DNA of 33,001 nt, taken from positions 1 to 33,001 of the IMG/VR virus record IMGVR_UViG_3300034200_000298; one strand, given 5' to 3'. Positions 1 to 6,589 of the stretch are shown here, one piece after another (positions within the stretch are counted from its first letter, which is position 1; each line of letters opens with the position of its first letter). Source of the DNA: a virus. The notes under the pieces are model-generated. The model had not been told where the DNA came from. It saw only the letters and a list, made by a program, of their open reading frames with translations, and did no database searches. A program made the position numbers and the translations under genes.

Positions 1-29
1 GTATTAATCTTAATTCTGGTGCCGCTAAC

Positions 30-587
30 ATGCTCATTAAGGAGGCTGGGCCTGCTTATGGTGGTTTCTACGGGCTAACCCAGAAGCCTACCTTTGGCAC
101 TGGGAGGATTGGTCAAGCATTAGAAGGTATGCGTGGAACTCGCGCAAGCGGCGGCTACCAAAATCCTCAAAGTGGTTATGGCTCGGTGACTCCTGGTACG
201 GATCGCAGGTTCATGATGGGCGGAACTGCTATCCGCCCTGGTGGACGTGAAACCGTTCGCGGATTTGGTAAGCAGTACTCACTACCTGAACAAGATAAAA
301 AGGTAATCAAGAACCCAATTGGTGGCGTAGGTTATGTGCCAAATCAGGTAAATAACGATCAAACCGTACAGGATCCTGTTACAGAAGATCCTGTGACGAC
401 AGATCCCGTCGCTTCAACATCTGACCCTGGTCCTGGCATGATGGCTGGTGGAGGACTTGGTGCTCTTGGTGCCAACAAACTCAATCGTGCTAAATCACGT
501 CTTCGTCAACTTGGTATCTACGGACGTGGTACTGGTCTGCTTGGCCGTGGACTGCAATACGGAAACTCACTTAATACTGGACGCTAA
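30..587 (+). CDS. Small glycine-rich protein before the portal, possibly 5'-truncated
   Basis: The product is at least 185 residues, rich in Gly, Arg and Pro. A Val/Asp/Pro/Thr-rich linker at about residues 110-135 is followed by a basic Gly/Leu/Arg tail. I do not recognise a family. The reading frame is open back to the first bases of the window and the ATG at 30 has no Shine-Dalgarno, so the true start may lie upstream. Its stop overlaps the portal start (TAATG at 585-589), so the two are probably translationally coupled. Its place just before the portal matches small virion or assembly genes of T7-like phages, but that role is inferred from position only. Confidence 0.6.
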   Translation: MLIKEAGPAYGGFYGLTQKPTFGTGRIGQALEGMRGTRASGGYQNPQSGYGSVTPGTDRRFMMGGTAIRPGGRETVRGFGKQYSLPEQDKKVIKNPIGGVGYVPNQVNNDQTVQDPVTEDPVTTDPVASTSDPGPGMMAGGGLGALGANKLNRAKSRLRQLGIYGRGTGLLGRGLQYGNSLNTGR

Positions 588-2200
588 TGTCAGCCAAATC
601 ACGGTATGACTATTTAGCAAGTGACCGTTCAAACTTTCTAAACGTAGCAAGACAAGCTGCTGACCTGACTCTTCCTTACCTCAATCGTGGTGAAGAGGAG
701 TGGGTCAAAGGGGCACGTCATCTACCTACACCATGGCAAAGCGTTGGCGCAAAGGGAGTAGTCACTCTGGCATCTAAGTTGATGCTGGCACTACTGCCTC
801 CTCAAACCAGCTTCTTTAAGCTACAGGTAAATGATAGTGCATTGGGTACTGAGCTTCCTCCCGAAGCTAAGTCAGAGTTGGATCTTTCCTTTGCGAAGAT
901 CGAACGCATCATCCTTGAATCTATTGCTGCTTCCAGTGATCGTGTCGTTGTACACCAAGCACTGAAGCATCTAGTGGTGACAGGTAATGCGTTGATCTTC
1001 ATGGGAGAGAAACAGCTCAAGCTGTACCCCTTGAATCGCTACGTTGTAGAAAGAGATGGCAACGGTAATGTGCTTGAAATAGTCACAAAAGAACGCATCT
1101 CAAAGAAGCTTCTCATGAAGGTTCTACCCATGGCTGTGCCCAATGATGTGGCAGGCACTGAGGCAGAACGGAATGATGAGGCAGACATCTACACACACAT
1201 CCGTCGAGACAACAATAGGTTTGTCTGGCATCAAGAATACGAAGACAAGATCATTCCAGGTTCAATGGGTAAAGCACCTGTTGAAGCAAACCCCTGGCTA
1301 GTCCTTCGTTTCAATACTGTTGATGGTGAAGTCTATGGACGAGGCAGGGTTGAGGAATTCATCGGTGACCTACGGTCCCTTGAAGCACTCTCTCAGGCCC
1401 TTGTAGAAGGCTCTGCAGCAGCCGCTAAGGTTGTCTTCGTAGTGTCACCCTCAAGCACCACCAAACCGGCCACGCTGGCGCAGGCAGGCAATGGTGCCAT
1501 CGTTCAAGGAAGGCCGGATGACATTGGTGTCATTCAGGTTGGAAAGACTGCTGACTTCCGAACTGCATTTGAAATGATGCAGCAGTTGGAACGTCGGTTG
1601 TCTGAAGCATTCCTCATCCTTTCTGTAAGGCAGTCAGAACGTACGACTGCTGAAGAAGTACGGATGACTCAAATGGAACTGGAACAACAACTCGGTGGAC
1701 TGTTCAGCTTGCTGACAACTGAGTTCCTTGTTCCGTATTTAAATCGTAAGCTCAATGTCTTCCAAAAGACTGGTCAGATTCCACGTCTGCCAAAGGACAT
1801 TGTTAAGCCTACTATTGTTGCTGGTGTTAATGCACTGGGTCGAGGACAAGATAGAGAAAGTCTTGGTTCGTTCCTGCAGACCATTGCACAAACGATGGGG
1901 CCTGAAGCTCTTGCGAAGTACATCAACAGTGATGAAGTAATCAAACGTCTGGCTGCTGCTCAAGGCATCGACGTGTTGAACCTCGTCAAGAGTGTTGCTG
2001 ACATGAAGCAAGAACAGATGGAGAACATGAACCTCCAGAAGGACATGATGCTTACTCAACAGATTGGTCAGTTGGCTAAGACTCCCCTGATGGATCCAAG
2101 TAAAAACCCACAAGCAATGGAGATGATCAATGGACAAGGCAATCCCCTCGCGGCCCCAGCGCCAGAAGAACAAGCCGGTGCCCCAGCCCCTATCGGCTGA
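587..2200 (+). CDS. Portal (head-tail connector) protein, T7 gp8-like
   Basis: The portal forms the dodecameric ring at one capsid vertex through which DNA is packaged and ejected and to which the tail attaches. The 537-residue product is almost the length of T7 gp8. It begins with the typical portal layout: an N-terminal SRYDYLASDR segment, a WVKGARHLPTPWQSVGAKGV stretch, and LMLALLPPQTSFFKL near residues 65-80. The middle contains the ERTTAEEV segment expected of podoviral portals. The C-terminus is Met/Gln-rich and then Pro/Ala-rich, as usual for the flexible end. It directly precedes the scaffold gene, as in T7. Confidence 0.96.
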   Translation: MSAKSRYDYLASDRSNFLNVARQAADLTLPYLNRGEEEWVKGARHLPTPWQSVGAKGVVTLASKLMLALLPPQTSFFKLQVNDSALGTELPPEAKSELDLSFAKIERIILESIAASSDRVVVHQALKHLVVTGNALIFMGEKQLKLYPLNRYVVERDGNGNVLEIVTKERISKKLLMKVLPMAVPNDVAGTEAERNDEADIYTHIRRDNNRFVWHQEYEDKIIPGSMGKAPVEANPWLVLRFNTVDGEVYGRGRVEEFIGDLRSLEALSQALVEGSAAAAKVVFVVSPSSTTKPATLAQAGNGAIVQGRPDDIGVIQVGKTADFRTAFEMMQQLERRLSEAFLILSVRQSERTTAEEVRMTQMELEQQLGGLFSLLTTEFLVPYLNRKLNVFQKTGQIPRLPKDIVKPTIVAGVNALGRGQDRESLGSFLQTIAQTMGPEALAKYINSDEVIKRLAAAQGIDVLNLVKSVADMKQEQMENMNLQKDMMLTQQIGQLAKTPLMDPSKNPQAMEMINGQGNPLAAPAPEEQAGAPAPIG

Positions 2201-2357
2201 GGATCGTGAACTCTTTGATGAGTCCGGCAACAAATACGCACCACGCACCAAGATCGGCAAACCGACCATCGGTGTTCCCAATCGTGTTGAACGAGTTGGT
2301 CTTGGTAATCTCAAAGTAATCACAACTAATGGCTACACTGACGTACGATCCGACTGA
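2130..2357 (+). CDS. Small hypothetical protein overlapping portal and scaffold genes
   Basis: A 75-residue frame starts inside the 3' end of the portal gene (71 bases of overlap) and ends 29 bases inside the scaffold gene. Without it, 2201-2328 would be a non-coding gap in an otherwise packed operon. The segment unique to this frame, with LSAEDRELFDESGNKYAPR and a Pro/Gly/Val-rich end, looks protein-like. GGAG lies about 9 bases before the ATG. No family is recognised. The N-terminal 24 residues overlap the portal frame, so a later start is possible. Confidence 0.55.
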   Translation: MDKAIPSRPQRQKNKPVPQPLSAEDRELFDESGNKYAPRTKIGKPTIGVPNRVERVGLGNLKVITTNGYTDVRSD

Positions 2358-3087
2358 AGCTCAAGACGGTGAGTTCTCTGCAGAAGAACTTGACTCACTT
2401 CAAGTGGGTGAAGCTCTTGAAGAACAACAGCAACAACTGCTTGCTGGTAAGTTCAAAGATGCAGAGGATCTCGAACAAGCCTACATTGAGCTGCAACGAA
2501 AGCTTGGCAATCGCGAAGCTGACACCGCTGAAGAAGAGCCTTCACAAGAAGAAGAGGTTCAAGACGAAGAAGTTGATGTCGACTTCCTTGAGCGTCTGTG
2601 GCAAGAAGCACAGGACGAGTATTCACCAGAGACTCTTGAGGCTCTGCAGAACATGGATCCTACTGACCTTGCTCAGATGTACCTGGAGTATCGCTCACAG
2701 GTTGAGGAAGGTGGTGCTGTTGAAACCATCAGTGCTGAGGATGTTAGCAACCTTCAAGGCATTGTCGGTGGTGAACAGCAGTATGGTCAAATGATGGCTT
2801 GGGCACAGGAATCCCTGTCTGAACAAGAGATCAACATGTACGACGCAGTAATGGAACGGGGTGATCCTCTTGCCTGTTACTTCGCTGTGAATGCTCTTGC
2901 CTTTAGGTTCCAAGAAGCTCAAGGTTATGACGGCCAGATGCTGACTGGTAAAGCACCGTCTCAGGTTCAAGGGTTCCGTAGTCAAGCTGAACTTGTGCGT
3001 GCCATGAGTGATCCTCGCTACGACAATGATCCTGCGTACCGTGCAGATGTAGCCGCGAAGCTTGAGATGTCCGATCTCAACTTCTAA
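2329..3087 (+). CDS. Capsid scaffolding (assembly) protein, T7 gp9-like
   Basis: The 252-residue protein is very acidic, with long Glu/Gln-rich runs at residues 10-85 predicted to be helical or coiled-coil, and a charged C-terminus. Its position between portal and major capsid, its acidity and its length (T7 gp9 is 307 residues) identify it as the scaffold that directs procapsid assembly and leaves before maturation. The segment with [15 protein letters not shown] at about residues 46-60 is typical of podoviral and marine-phage scaffolds. The stop at 3087 is followed by a 47-base spacer. Confidence 0.88.
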   Translation: MATLTYDPTEAQDGEFSAEELDSLQVGEALEEQQQQLLAGKFKDAEDLEQAYIELQRKLGNREADTAEEEPSQEEEVQDEEVDVDFLERLWQEAQDEYSPETLEALQNMDPTDLAQMYLEYRSQVEEGGAVETISAEDVSNLQGIVGGEQQYGQMMAWAQESLSEQEINMYDAVMERGDPLACYFAVNALAFRFQEAQGYDGQMLTGKAPSQVQGFRSQAELVRAMSDPRYDNDPAYRADVAAKLEMSDLNF

Positions 3088-3134
3088 ATGATGTTGGAAG
3101 AGTAAGCAATATACAAGTCCTTTGCAATGAACTC

Positions 3135-3440
3135 ATGCTTACTCTGACACTCACTCTCGCTTCTCTTGCATCGTGGTATGGCTATCCGTATCACGGTAAT
3201 CGCACCGCCTCCGGTGAGATCTACAACATGCATTCCATGACTGCAGCACACCGCACCCTTCCATTTGGAACTAAGGTGCGAGTCTGCAACACCTCAAACA
3301 AACGCTGCGTTAATGTCCGTATCAATGATCGTGGACCCTTTGTTCATGGTCGGGACATTGACCTTAGCCGTGCTGCTGCTGAGGTGATTGGATTGAGAAG
3401 TGCTGGTGTCGGTCAAGTCACCATTTCTCCGGTCAAATAA
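3135..3440 (+). CDS. RlpA-like double-psi beta-barrel cell-wall protein
   Basis: The 101-residue protein is almost entirely an RlpA-type double-psi beta-barrel. It shows ASWYG at residues 12-16, HGNRTASGE at 20-28, [11 protein letters not shown] at 36-46 (His39), and NDRGPF at 64-69 (Asp65) followed by [11 protein letters not shown]. Family members cleave or bind denuded peptidoglycan; the conserved His and Asp are present. The first 11 residues are hydrophobic but carry no positive charge, so export by a normal signal peptide is doubtful. It sits between scaffold and capsid genes, an unusual place for a wall enzyme, so it may be virion-associated or assist lysis. The stop abuts the next ATG. 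Confidence 0.85.
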   Translation: MLTLTLTLASLASWYGYPYHGNRTASGEIYNMHSMTAAHRTLPFGTKVRVCNTSNKRCVNVRINDRGPFVHGRDIDLSRAAAEVIGLRSAGVGQVTISPVK

Positions 3441-3752
3441 ATGCCGCAACAACGTAAACGGGGCATGTCCCCAGATTGGGACTCCGATCTAAAGAAACAA
3501 CGCAGCAAGATGCAAGCTGCAGAAAAACTGCAAAAGTCTATTGCAGCTAGGGCTAAAGCAAACTCTAAGAGCCCAATCAAAGGGATGGATAATGTTGATT
3601 ATGAAGGCGAGAACCGCTGGAACTACAACATTGGAATCGCCAAGGCTGAAATGGCTAGGATGAAGATTCGGGAAGCTGACTCTCAGCAACTGGCTAGAGA
3701 TGCTCAACGCAGAAAGCAGAACGAATCCATTAAACGTCGTATGAACAAGTAG
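3441..3752 (+). CDS. Small basic hypothetical protein in the capsid operon
   Basis: The 103-residue product is strongly basic and Gln/Lys/Arg-rich, with helical segments at about residues 15-40 and 68-100 and a short NVDYEGENRWNYN segment between. It has no recognised family, membrane segment or cysteines. It starts directly after the RlpA-like stop codon and is followed four bases later by another small gene, so it is clearly part of the late operon. The charge suggests nucleic-acid or capsid-interior contact, which is inference only. Confidence 0.7.
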   Translation: MPQQRKRGMSPDWDSDLKKQRSKMQAAEKLQKSIAARAKANSKSPIKGMDNVDYEGENRWNYNIGIAKAEMARMKIREADSQQLARDAQRRKQNESIKRRMNK

Positions 3753-3756
3753 ACCA

Positions 3757-3933
3757 ATGGCTAAAGCAACTCCTTATGATCCGAAGGTGTCTTCGGTGAC
3801 TGTGCAGTACGTCACTCCTACTGCTAACAGCCAAGCATTTATTAGTGCTTATGGCGAGACTGCTCAAACACTGACTGAACTGAGCCCGAAAGGTGTGAAG
3901 GTTCAAGCCGGTGGTGCTGCCTGGCCTGCCTGA
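3757..3933 (+). CDS. 58-residue hypothetical protein
   Basis: Reading ATG at 3757 gives 58 codons to TGA at 3931-3933. The product begins MAKATPYDPK and is rich in Val, Thr and Ala. It is four bases downstream of the preceding stop and two bases upstream of the next ATG, the spacing expected of a coupled operon gene. No family is recognised; small proteins just before the capsid gene in cyanophages are often minor virion components. Confidence 0.6.
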   Translation: MAKATPYDPKVSSVTVQYVTPTANSQAFISAYGETAQTLTELSPKGVKVQAGGAAWPA

Positions 3934-3935
3934 TC

Positions 3936-3983
3936 ATGAAAGGTAAAGGCGGTAAGGGTGGCGGCGGCAAGAAAGGCTGCTGA
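3936..3983 (+). CDS. 15-residue Lys/Gly peptide ending in Cys
   Basis: ATG at 3936 opens a 15-codon frame, MKGKGGKGGGGKKGC, ending at TGA 3981-3983. It starts two bases after the previous stop, and its own stop overlaps the next start (TGATG). Between two coupled genes such a frame is likely to be translated, but its length and low complexity mean it could be a coupling leader rather than a functional peptide. I infer nothing about function. Confidence 0.35.
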   Translation: MKGKGGKGGGGKKGC

Positions 3984-4126
3984 TGAAACCCGGTCTCTAC
4001 GCCAACATCCACGCCAAGCGTCTTCGCATCAAGAATGGTTCTGGTGAGAAGATGAGAAAGCCTGGATCGAGTGGTGCGCCGACTGCGGCACAATTTAAGA
4101 AGGCAGCAAAGACTGCGAAGAAGTAA
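3983..4126 (+). CDS. 47-residue conserved basic cyanophage-type small protein
   Basis: The frame begins MKPGLYANIHAKRLR, continues with a GSGEKMRKPGS segment and ends in a Lys/Ala tail. Very basic small proteins with this N-terminus are, to my knowledge, common in the capsid regions of marine phages; the function is unknown. It overlaps the preceding 15-codon frame by one base. The candidate riboswitch begins a few bases after its stop. Its size keeps it below usual ORF cut-offs. Confidence 0.65.
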   Translation: MKPGLYANIHAKRLRIKNGSGEKMRKPGSSGAPTAAQFKKAAKTAKK

Positions 4127-4131
4127 GCAAC

Positions 4132-4184
4132 GTACGTTCATCCTTCGGGACGCATACCGCCTGATCATGGAACGGGGGTCAGGT
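4132..4184 (+). ncRNA. Candidate Downstream-peptide (glutamine-II) riboswitch
   Basis: Three pairings form an H-type pseudoknot. P1 is CGTTC 4135-4139 with GAACG 4170-4174. Inside it is TCC-TTCG-GGA 4141-4150. CCTGA 4160-4164 pairs with TCAGG 4179-4183 across the 3' strand of P1. The CGTTCATCC start, the GGACGCAT junction and the GGAACG strand are what I recall of the Downstream-peptide motif, a glutamine-binding riboswitch class of marine Synechococcus, Prochlorococcus and their phages that precedes very short ORFs. A 34-codon ORF follows at 4201, as the class predicts. The covariance-model match was not run. Confidence 0.75.
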
Positions 4185-4200
4185 ACTTCAATCCAGAACA

Positions 4201-4305
4201 ATGACTCAAGTCGAGACGGATGCCCGTGTCCGGGAGCAGAAAGCTGCTGACAAGGAGCAGAAGCTGAAGTATCGCGGCGTTGCTTACACATCTAAAACTA
4301 AATAG
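4201..4305 (+). CDS. 34-residue peptide downstream of the candidate riboswitch, YRG motif
   Basis: ATG at 4201 gives 34 codons to TAG at 4303-4305. The product is highly charged and ends in LKYRGVAYTSKTK. The YRGV-Y core resembles the short motif of DUF4278-type small cyanobacterial proteins, and peptides of 17-100 residues are the usual genes under Downstream-peptide RNAs. The nearest purine-rich sequence (CAGG, 4180-4183) lies in the 3' strand of the pseudoknot, so ligand binding could hide the ribosome entry site. The function of such peptides is not known to me; a role tied to nitrogen status is inference. Confidence 0.65.
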   Translation: MTQVETDARVREQKAADKEQKLKYRGVAYTSKTK

Positions 4306-4311
4306 CTAAAT

Positions 4312-4346
4312 AGAGCAGGGCACCTCAGAGTCGGACCCTGCTCTTA
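4312..4346 (+). terminator. Hairpin terminator candidate between the riboswitch peptide and capsid leader
   Basis: AGAGCAGGG (4312-4320) pairs perfectly with CCCTGCTCT (4336-4344) around a 15-base loop. Only a short T-rich stretch follows, so termination may be partial. It separates the small-gene cluster from the capsid leader. Confidence 0.6.
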
Positions 4347-4385
4347 TTGACTATTGGCCTTCTACGGAAGACAACCTTTAGTCAT

Positions 4386-4401
4386 GACAGTCGGAGAGAC
4401 G
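4386..4401 (+). promoter_or_regulatory. Candidate phage promoter or leader element upstream of capsid gene
   Basis: The stretch contains ACA, three variable bases, then GGAGAGACG, resembling the GCACAAGTGGAGAG elements at 29532 and 31583. It lies between a terminator hairpin and the capsid gene, where T7 has its strongest late promoter (phi10). The match is partial and no phage RNA polymerase is in the window for comparison, so this is tentative. Confidence 0.3.
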
Positions 4402-4424
4402 ACACGACAACAACCTTTAATGAA

Positions 4425-4462
4425 CACATGGTTACTCATGTGATTCTCTAAGCGCTTAGAGA
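4425..4462. repeat. Capsid leader hairpin plus 18-bp perfect palindrome
   Basis: CACATG (4425-4430) pairs with CATGTG (4437-4442). Two bases later a perfect 18-bp palindrome, TCTCTAAGCGCTTAGAGA, spans 4445-4462. As RNA these give two adjacent hairpins about 30 bases before the capsid start, comparable in place to the RNase III-processed leader of T7 gene 10. As DNA the palindrome could bind a dimeric protein. Confidence 0.6.
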
Positions 4463-4492
4463 GAACGAACACAAACTTCTCTCTTTACTATT

Positions 4493-5512
4493 GTGGCTAA
4501 CACTACCGTAACTTCTATTGGTCGCGTAAATAATACGTCGGCCACTCCTCTTGCTCTTGGTACTGCTTACGATACCAAGTATGCAACTTATCTGAAACTG
4601 TTCTCTGGCGAAATGTTCAAGGCGTATGAAAGCGCCACTATCGCCAAAGGCACTGTGCAAAGCCGTACCCTGAAGAATGGTAAGGCGATGCAGTTCATTT
4701 TCACGGGCCGTATGGAGGCTTCGTACCATGAACCCGGTACTCCGATCCTCGGGTCTGGCGATCCCCCGGTGGCTGAGAAGACCATCGTCTGCGACGACCT
4801 GCTGGTTTCCAGCGCATTTGTCTACGACCTTGATGAGACTCTCGCCCACTACAGCCTGCGTTCTGAGATCGCCGCTAAGATCGGCCACGCTCTGGCTGAA
4901 GCTTACGACAAGAAGATCTTCCGTCAGATCGCTAAGGCTGCTCGTGAAGCTCACCCGATCACTGCTGCTCCTGGCCCTGAGCCCGGCGGTAGCATCATCC
5001 AACTGGGTGTGCAGAAAGAGTACGACGCTCAAGCTCTGGTGGATGCCTTCTTTGAAGCTGCTTCCATCATGGATGAGAAGAACCTGCCCAAGCAGGGTCG
5101 TATGGCTGTGCTGTCCCCTCGTCAGTACTACGCACTGGTGAGCCAGGTTGACAGCAACATCCTGAACCGTGACTTCGGTAACACCTCCGGTAGCCTGCAG
5201 TCCGGTGAGGGTCTCTATGAGATCGCTGGTATTCCCATCAAGCGCTCCAACAACCTGCCCTTCCTGGCCGGTACTGTTGCTGCTGTGAACGGTGAGAACA
5301 ACGACTACTCCGGTAACTTCAGCACCCACTGCGGTCTGATCTACCACAAAGATGCTGCTGGTGTGGTTGAGGCCATTGGTCCTCAAGTGCAGACCACTGG
5401 TTCTGACGTTCGCACCATGTATCAAGGTGACATCATTGTGGGTCGTCTTGCCATGGGTTGCGGCACCCTGAACCCTGCCTGCGCTATCGAGCTGCAGTCT
5501 GCTCGTTCCTGA
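4493..5512 (+). CDS. Major capsid protein, T7 gp10-like
   Basis: The 339-residue product (T7 gp10A is 345) forms the icosahedral shell. It begins MANTTVTSIG. Recognisable capsid segments are LKLFSGEMFKAYE near residues 31-43, GKAMQFIFTGR near 63-73 and the central LVDAFFEAASIMDEKNLP near 183-200. The start codon is GTG at 4493; no in-frame ATG lies nearby and the N-terminal sequence fits the family. There is no convincing Shine-Dalgarno in the 30 bases upstream, which are C/T/A-rich, so leader structure may set translation. Codon choice is noticeably richer in C-ending codons than in the neighbours, as expected of a very highly expressed gene. Confidence 0.96.
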   Translation: MANTTVTSIGRVNNTSATPLALGTAYDTKYATYLKLFSGEMFKAYESATIAKGTVQSRTLKNGKAMQFIFTGRMEASYHEPGTPILGSGDPPVAEKTIVCDDLLVSSAFVYDLDETLAHYSLRSEIAAKIGHALAEAYDKKIFRQIAKAAREAHPITAAPGPEPGGSIIQLGVQKEYDAQALVDAFFEAASIMDEKNLPKQGRMAVLSPRQYYALVSQVDSNILNRDFGNTSGSLQSGEGLYEIAGIPIKRSNNLPFLAGTVAAVNGENNDYSGNFSTHCGLIYHKDAAGVVEAIGPQVQTTGSDVRTMYQGDIIVGRLAMGCGTLNPACAIELQSARS

Positions 5513-5527
5513 TAAGGAGCAAGACAC

Positions 5528-5725
5528 ATGTCTATTGTTCCTGGCACTTCGGTGATCCTTGTTGAAGGAAATGCCATTGGTAGTATTACCAACTCGCAAA
5601 CTCAGAATCCGCTGACTCCTGTGGAGTTTGGTCGGACTGTGGCTTCGGGTCAGGGCATTCGCCTCGACAAGGTGAAGACTGATGACGTAGACGGCAAGCT
5701 GCCTTACGTCGCTCCTACTCCCTGA
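5528..5725 (+). CDS. Small protein following the major capsid gene
   Basis: The 65-residue product begins MSIVPGTSVILVEG and contains a TPVEFGRTVASGQGIRLDKV segment. It is mostly beta-like, with no cysteine or membrane segment. A strong Shine-Dalgarno (AAGGAG, 5515-5520) lies eight bases before its ATG, which implies high expression. It falls between the capsid gene and the terminator, so it is transcribed with the capsid and is a reasonable candidate for a minor capsid or decoration protein. No family is recognised. Confidence 0.75.
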   Translation: MSIVPGTSVILVEGNAIGSITNSQTQNPLTPVEFGRTVASGQGIRLDKVKTDDVDGKLPYVAPTP

Positions 5726-5740
5726 TTGAGGTAAAACATC

Positions 5741-5920
5741 ATGGCTGCTTCTGTAGCTGCTGGCAACAACGGTGCTTGCACCACTGATGCCGTTCGTATT
5801 TCTGTAGCCAAGACTCGTTTTGGTTATGGCTCTGCTGTCGCTGACTCTGCTGTGGCTTCGACCACCAAGGGTCTGCGTACTGCTTATCCTGGCGTTGAGT
5901 GCAACATCGCTAACGTCTGA
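5741..5920 (+). CDS. 59-residue Ala/Ser/Thr-rich protein before the capsid terminator
   Basis: ATG at 5741 opens 59 codons ending at TGA 5918-5920, directly before a strong terminator. The product has two cysteines (residues 13 and 54) and a repetitive Ala/Val/Ser composition. GAGG about nine bases upstream serves as ribosome-binding site. It shares the capsid gene's C-ending codon preference, which suggests abundant expression and a structural role; that is inferred. No family is recognised. Confidence 0.7.
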   Translation: MAASVAAGNNGACTTDAVRISVAKTRFGYGSAVADSAVASTTKGLRTAYPGVECNIANV

Positions 5921-5927
5921 TCTATTG

Positions 5928-5955
5928 GGGGAGGCTTCGGTCTCCCCTCTTTTTT
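5928..5955 (+). terminator. Strong Rho-independent terminator after the capsid genes
   Basis: GGGGAG (5928-5933) pairs with CTCCCC (5942-5947), extended inward by G-T and C-G pairs to a TTCG tetraloop (5936-5939), then TCT and a run of T. It occupies the position of the T7 phi terminator after gene 10, separating abundant capsid transcripts from the tail genes. Confidence 0.92.
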
Positions 5956-5980
5956 ATCCATCGCATACAACATTTCTGTT

Positions 5981-6589
5981 ATGCCATTCCCTACCACTAA
6001 CGCTCAGACTGAGCTTCAAGCTGTTAATGAAATTCTGGCGTCAGTTGGTCAGGCGCCTGTAACCACCCTTGATCAAACCAACCCGGACGTTGCGATTGCG
6101 TACGACACCCTTCAACAGGTGTCACGGGAGGTTCAGGCAGAAGGATGGACCTTTAACCGGGAGTATGAATACCCGTTCACTCCCGACAACAACAACCAGA
6201 TTCTCATTCCCAACAACGTACTCCAACTAGATCTGACTCCTAGCTACAGGGATCGGGATGTTGTACGTCGTAGTGGGAAGCTGTATGACCGCACTGCTCA
6301 CTCGTACACCTTCACCGAACAGGTGCTGTGTGATGTGGTGTGGTTGTTTGATTGGGTCGATCTTCCGACACCAATCAAAGACTACATCGTTGCACGAGCT
6401 GCCAGTATCACATCCTCACGTATTGTTGGTGATAGTACTCAATACCAGATGCTGCAACAGAAAGAAGCATACACCCGTGCGATGGCTCTTGAGTATGAAT
6501 GCAACCAAGGAGACTACACCTTCTTTGGTCATCCTCGTGGAGCCAACTACTACAACAGCTATGAACCCTATAAGGCATTGTATCGCTGA
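5981..6589 (+). CDS. Tail tubular protein A, T7 gp11-like
   Basis: The 202-residue product (T7 gp11 is 196) forms the adaptor ring under the portal that joins it to the nozzle. It shows the usual order: an N-terminal helix with ELQAVNEILASVGQAPV at about 11-27, a VSREVQAEGWTFNRE segment at about 47-61, and a C-terminal helical region with DYIVARAASI. The start has no clear Shine-Dalgarno and follows the capsid terminator by 25 bases. Its stop overlaps the next ATG by one base (TGATG). Confidence 0.94.
   Translation: MPFPTTNAQTELQAVNEILASVGQAPVTTLDQTNPDVAIAYDTLQQVSREVQAEGWTFNREYEYPFTPDNNNQILIPNNVLQLDLTPSYRDRDVVRRSGKLYDRTAHSYTFTEQVLCDVVWLFDWVDLPTPIKDYIVARAASITSSRIVGDSTQYQMLQQKEAYTRAMALEYECNQGDYTFFGHPRGANYYNSYEPYKALYR

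Noticed and set aside
1739-2323. 194-codon - strand frame over the end of the portal gene
   Set aside because: It is antisense to a well-supported gene, without family features or start signals.
4127-4200. In-frame continuation after the stop at 4126 reading through the RNA element (THPSG-like peptide)
   Set aside because: It has no start codon and the conservation I recall is of RNA structure, not of this peptide.
3842-4291. 149-codon - strand frame over the small-gene cluster
   Set aside because: It covers four coherent small + strand genes and the RNA structure; the product is Arg/Ser/Pro-rich and unconvincing.
4318-4324. GGGCACC resembling part of the Syn5 phage promoter
   Set aside because: Only seven core bases match and they lie inside the loop side of a terminator hairpin.
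4347-4375. TTGACT as a host -35 box before the capsid gene
   Set aside because: No acceptable -10 hexamer lies 16-18 bases downstream.
4677-5141. 154-codon + strand frame within the capsid gene
   Set aside because: It is a shifted frame of the capsid gene with Ser/Leu/Arg/Trp-rich composition; no frameshift signal was found at its ends.
4448-5599. 383-codon open frame on the - strand over the capsid gene
   Set aside because: It is the mirror of the strongly biased codon use of the capsid gene; the product is Ser/Thr/Val/His low-quality sequence without domains, and every credible neighbour is on the + strand.
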